A program made the position numbers and the translations under genes. The notes under the pieces were generated by a model. That model ran no database searches and was not told the DNA's origin. It saw only the letters and a list, made by a program, of their open reading frames with translations. This document shows, piece by piece, positions 61,701 to 64,000 of a stretch of DNA of 64,000 nucleotides. Origin of the DNA: Capitulum mitella. Its lineage: Eukaryota > Arthropoda > Thecostraca > Pollicipedomorpha > Pollicipedidae. How positions within the stretch are numbered: the stretch's first letter is position 1; every line of letters starts with the position of its first letter. The stretch spans positions 1,364,001 through 1,428,000 of the forward strand of contig CP099840.1 in the NCBI GenBank assembly GCA_030062745.1, read 5' to 3'.

Positions 61701-62811
61701 GCGTCACACCGCCCCTCTCCGGCAGCGGAACCGGCGTGCCTGCAGTACCACACCGGAGTGCAGGGCGTCATCAAGTCCTACAACTTCGACTTCAGCAACG
61801 GCGCCGAGCTGGCCAACCAGGACTACACGGCCTGCGTGCGGATGGAGCGCAACTTCTGCGGCATCCAATACAAGCCGTGCCAGGACGCAGGTAGCCGGGT
61901 CGTGACCTCCAGGCGGGGAGGCCACGCGGCTGTGTAGGCACGCAGATGACTAACTGACCTGGGAGAGAAGATTTTGTACGAGCGGTTTAGAGAAACGAAA
62001 AAATGCATTAGGAAGGCGGCCGTCTTTTTGGCCTTCCCGAGTCATATATTACCTCCAGCAGTGTGTGAAAGTCGTGCCGACGTTTTTCGTCAGACGAAAT
62101 GGCAACGTAGCTGACGTAGGTCTGTGATACGGCTGACAGCTTAGATGGCATTATCTTGCCAAGCGGCGGGTTTTACATAAATGGTCCCGGGCCGAGAGTT
62201 TAGCAACAGAACGACCTTTGACGCAGATTCCGGACCCTGCGACATGTAACATGACGACTCCGACCTGCATGAATCACAGTTCATGGTTTTCTGTCAGACA
62301 CAACCCAGACTACATAGCCTTCCACTGCCTGGCGGGCGGCTGACTTGCAAACCACGCAGGCAGACGGGTCCACAGACTGACGCCTGTGAGAACAGGCCAT
62401 AGGGGGCTGGGGCCCGAGCCTTTGCGGACAGGGCAAAATGTGGACAGCCGAGGTGGGTCTGGTAAACAGGTAAGTCCACCGTACCGCGCTCTCGCGTGAC
62501 GCTGCTGTGTGGCACCGCACCAGACTGCGATCGCCGATCGACATGGCAACCTGACGCGACGAAATGACCGGTAAAGCAGGACGCGACGGAGCACGGAACG
62601 TGACGGGACGTACTCAAACCGCGCGCGACGCGTACCAAAGTGGCCTGAGATGCATGGACTTGGCGACGCGGCGATTTGATGAGCCGTGACCCCGGTGTTT
62701 CAGTGAACAACCAGTCGCAGTCGTTCTTGCTGGGCGGGGGGGACTCGGCTGTCGGCGCTCTCACCGGCGACTCGTGCTCGCGGGACTGGGTTTTCGTGCC
62801 CTGCCTGACAG
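46759..62811 (+). CDS. secreted protein with Cys module and two CUB domains (3' incomplete)
   Basis: Seven exons are visible: 46759-47161, 47664-47816, 49742-49877, 52913-53040, 56862-56990, 61726-61890 and 62704-62811. All have GT-AG borders and phases 1,1,2,1,1,1 that agree, giving about 407 residues before the window ends. Signal peptide MASPRLALLVLCCLLPLAAAG is followed by a basic linker to residue 134 with a six-residue repeat (GHGQTRDGHGQARDGHGRS). Exon 2 has LTLVRFDHFTC and a cysteine module ending GYGVCC. Exons 3-5 make a first CUB domain (CGERITMNNTYF, NICQFRLDFDTF, LICGYSTGNH, SWKIRVSQIPC). Exons 6-7 make a second, variant CUB with CLQYHTG, QDYTACVRMERNFCGIQY and CSRDWVFVPC. This arrangement is a crustacean and insect extracellular family without assigned function. 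CUB domains bind proteins or sugars, often with calcium. The family normally continues with more CUB-like sequence, so further exons should lie beyond the right edge. Confidence 0.88.
48880..48931 (+). repeat. GA-rich tract
   Basis: Purine-rich GAGAGGGAAAG sequence in intron 2 of the CUB gene. Confidence 0.6.
51293..51365. repeat. TA/TACA microsatellite
   Basis: TATATATATA, TGTACATATA and related words in CUB-gene intron 3. Confidence 0.7.
52266..52327 (+). repeat. (GA)n microsatellite
   Basis: GAGAGAAAGAAAGAGAGG-type tract in CUB-gene intron 3, about 580 bases before exon 4. Confidence 0.85.
53041..56861 (+). other. CUB-gene intron 4
   Basis: Holds a purine-rich tract of GAGTGAGTGAATGAATG words at 55388-55585 and a CpG-rich block at about 55850-56280 with G-runs. 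No exon was seen. The frame at 54743-55192 is unlike any family. Confidence 0.5.
55388..55585 (+). repeat. purine-rich (GAGT/GAAT/GAGA)n tract
   Basis: About 200 bases with almost no pyrimidine except T and C at regular spacing. GAGTGAGTGAGTGAATGAATGAG starts it and GGATAGGAAGG words follow. Confidence 0.7.
56991..61725 (+). other. CUB-gene intron 5 with GC island and diverged TTAA element
   Basis: Two parts stand out: a CpG-rich block at about 57540-58760, including an 8-10 bp periodic GTGCTCGGGTGTGC stretch at 57700-57785, and a transposon-like repeat at about 59090-60728. No exon was recognised inside. Confidence 0.5.
59090..60728. mobile_element. diverged relative of the TTAA MITEs
   Basis: The interior follows the 4038-5270 element in order: CTCCCCCACCTTAAGTTTTCT; CCTAGGACAGGTCAAG; then TTATCTCCAATTTCTCGGAAATTTTCAGG; then GACCTGGGGTCAGGTTACG. 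All are diverged. The right end is a perfect 13-bp hairpin (60681-60693 with 60702-60714, ACCGTACGGATCC) followed by CTGGCGAGGGTTAA at 60715-60728, so it closes on TTAA like the others. The left boundary is uncertain. No transposase. Confidence 0.5.
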
Positions 62812-64000
62812 GTGGGTACCCGAGGCTGAGTCTTCGCGCCCCGCCTGAGAGGTGTGTACATACTCTGAACAGGTAATCTTCTCGACAGGCATGTGCAGGC
62901 TGTTACCAATCTAAGGGTCTGGCGGATCTGCACTCGTAACAGAGACCTCAATCAATATGCGAGCACGCTCAATAACGACATGTTTACTGAGAGAAATCAT
63001 ACTCTGTGCAACGCCTCTCAGCCTTGTCATATTCCCGGGTTTTGCACGGCGTCATTCTAAGACGTAAATGGCGTGTCTTTTCCCCACTGTTTCAGCGAAT
63101 CGGAACATTTTGGGGACGATCCAGCGTGCTTCTTTCAGCTCTTCGGCGTGACGGGACGCCGTTTTTTAGGAGAGCGGTCCATAATGCAAAACCCGTGTCG
63201 CGTTTCACCGTCGAGCTGTTCTGTTTTATATGGGGCCGTTTTTTGCCGTCGGCGGACGCATTCAGTGGCGGTGGCGACGAGCCGGTGGGTAATCTAAATG
63301 ACGCCGACACTGGTAACGGGCAGAAAGTTTCTGCCCAGAGGGACTTAGCATGGCAGGCTGTGACAAACTGCGCCACCGACCCGAATCCTGCCGGACATAG
63401 ACGCTGGGTCAGCAGTCGCGTTGGTGGCCGTCCGGTCACGGAGGATGGGAGGGGCTTTGATCAGCAACTCCCACCGGTCCATGTGTGCATCTGCTTTGCT
63501 TTTCGGGTCCGGCACTCGGCTGTTGTACCGTGACGGGCTCGTCGCCTCTTCTCCGGCCGTTACGGCAAAGGGATCCCACTGGCTTCACCTTGGCTTGGGT
63601 GCCCCGTGTGAAGAAGTGTAAGTCTGGGAACGGTACTCCTACGCAGTTTTTTCCTTTCCTCGATAGCTGAAATCTGGGCTTCTGGCCTTCCCTTTGTCAA
63701 AGTTCTCGAGGCCTAGTCCCGACTCTGGGCCTTCTCTTCATCAAAGTCCAGCGCCTAAGTTCCGACTCAAGGCGTTTCCTCCGTCGGAGTCCTGTGGCCC
63801 AGAATCCTGGCTCCCGGCGTTTCCTGCGTCGGAGTCCCTTGGTCCGGAGTCCCGACTCCCGGCGTTTCTTCCAGCAGAGTCCCGGCGGCCGGGGTCCGGA
63901 CTCCGTCCGCTCGGTCGTGACTAACGAGGTGTCGCCAGTTCGTAGCGAGTTGGCCGCTGGCGGGCAATCACGCCGCCAGAGCCGAGCTGGAGCGGTAACG
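62812..64000. other. CUB-gene intron 7 (runs off the edge)
   Basis: After the donor at 62812 (ACAG|GTGGGT) no exon continuing the CUB family was recognised up to 64000. Long open frames at 63006-63533 reflect GC content. A 45-bp tandem repeat lies at 63684-63905. Confidence 0.45.
63684..63905 (+). repeat. 45-bp tandem repeat, about 5 copies
   Basis: GGCGTTTCCTCCGTCGGAGT at 63771 recurs with small changes at 63816 and 63861, exactly 45 bases apart. Older versions start at 63684 and 63728. Because 45 is a multiple of three, frames stay open on both strands and read as 15-residue repeats on + (LPAFPASESLGPESR type). It lies in what should be a CUB-gene intron, so a minisatellite is the simplest reading. 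Confidence 0.75.

Noticed and set aside
63006-63533. 175-codon plus-strand frame after the last CUB exon
   Set aside because: Does not resemble the expected continuation of the CUB protein and has no acceptor in the right phase; treated as intron.

Overview
This window is eukaryotic nuclear DNA, most likely from an arthropod and probably a crustacean. Genes are split into short exons with GT-AG borders (one GC-AG), introns and spacers are long and full of repeats, and there are no operons or bacterial signals. The best taxonomic clue is the two-CUB secreted protein with an N-terminal cysteine module, a family expanded in crustaceans. I cannot name a species; a barnacle-like genome is only a guess.

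From left to right: 1-10.9 kb is repeat-rich and holds several TTAA-flanked, piggyBac-like non-autonomous DNA elements, two of them close copies and one nested in another. At 11.2-16.3 kb (+) is a six-exon gene for an unrecognised secreted basic protein that looks like a peptide precursor. At 18.1-19.35 kb is a fold-back repeat with (TA)n tracts. At 19.8-22.8 kb (-) is an MFSD9-like transporter gene, complete over its 12-TM core, and at 24.7-27.7 kb (-) is EMC4, a subunit of the ER membrane protein insertase. The spacer at 28-33 kb contains a degenerate minisatellite of about 2 kb. At 33.3-40.9 kb (-) is an olfactomedin-domain protein (gliomedin/UNC-122 type) whose 5' exons are not located. 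At 44.0 kb (+) is an isolated signal-peptide exon. From 46.8 kb to past the right edge (+) is the CUB-domain gene, with seven exons visible to 62.8 kb and introns filled with repeats and GC islands.

Exon borders were placed by splice consensus, reading phase and protein family. For MFSD9, EMC4, the olfactomedin gene and the CUB gene every junction agrees in phase. The two housekeeping-type genes (MFSD9, EMC4) lie in strikingly CpG-poor DNA, while the secreted or extracellular genes lie in CpG-rich DNA. That is the pattern expected from mosaic germline gene-body methylation in invertebrates. The genes do not form a visible pathway; three encode secreted or extracellular products and two encode membrane proteins.
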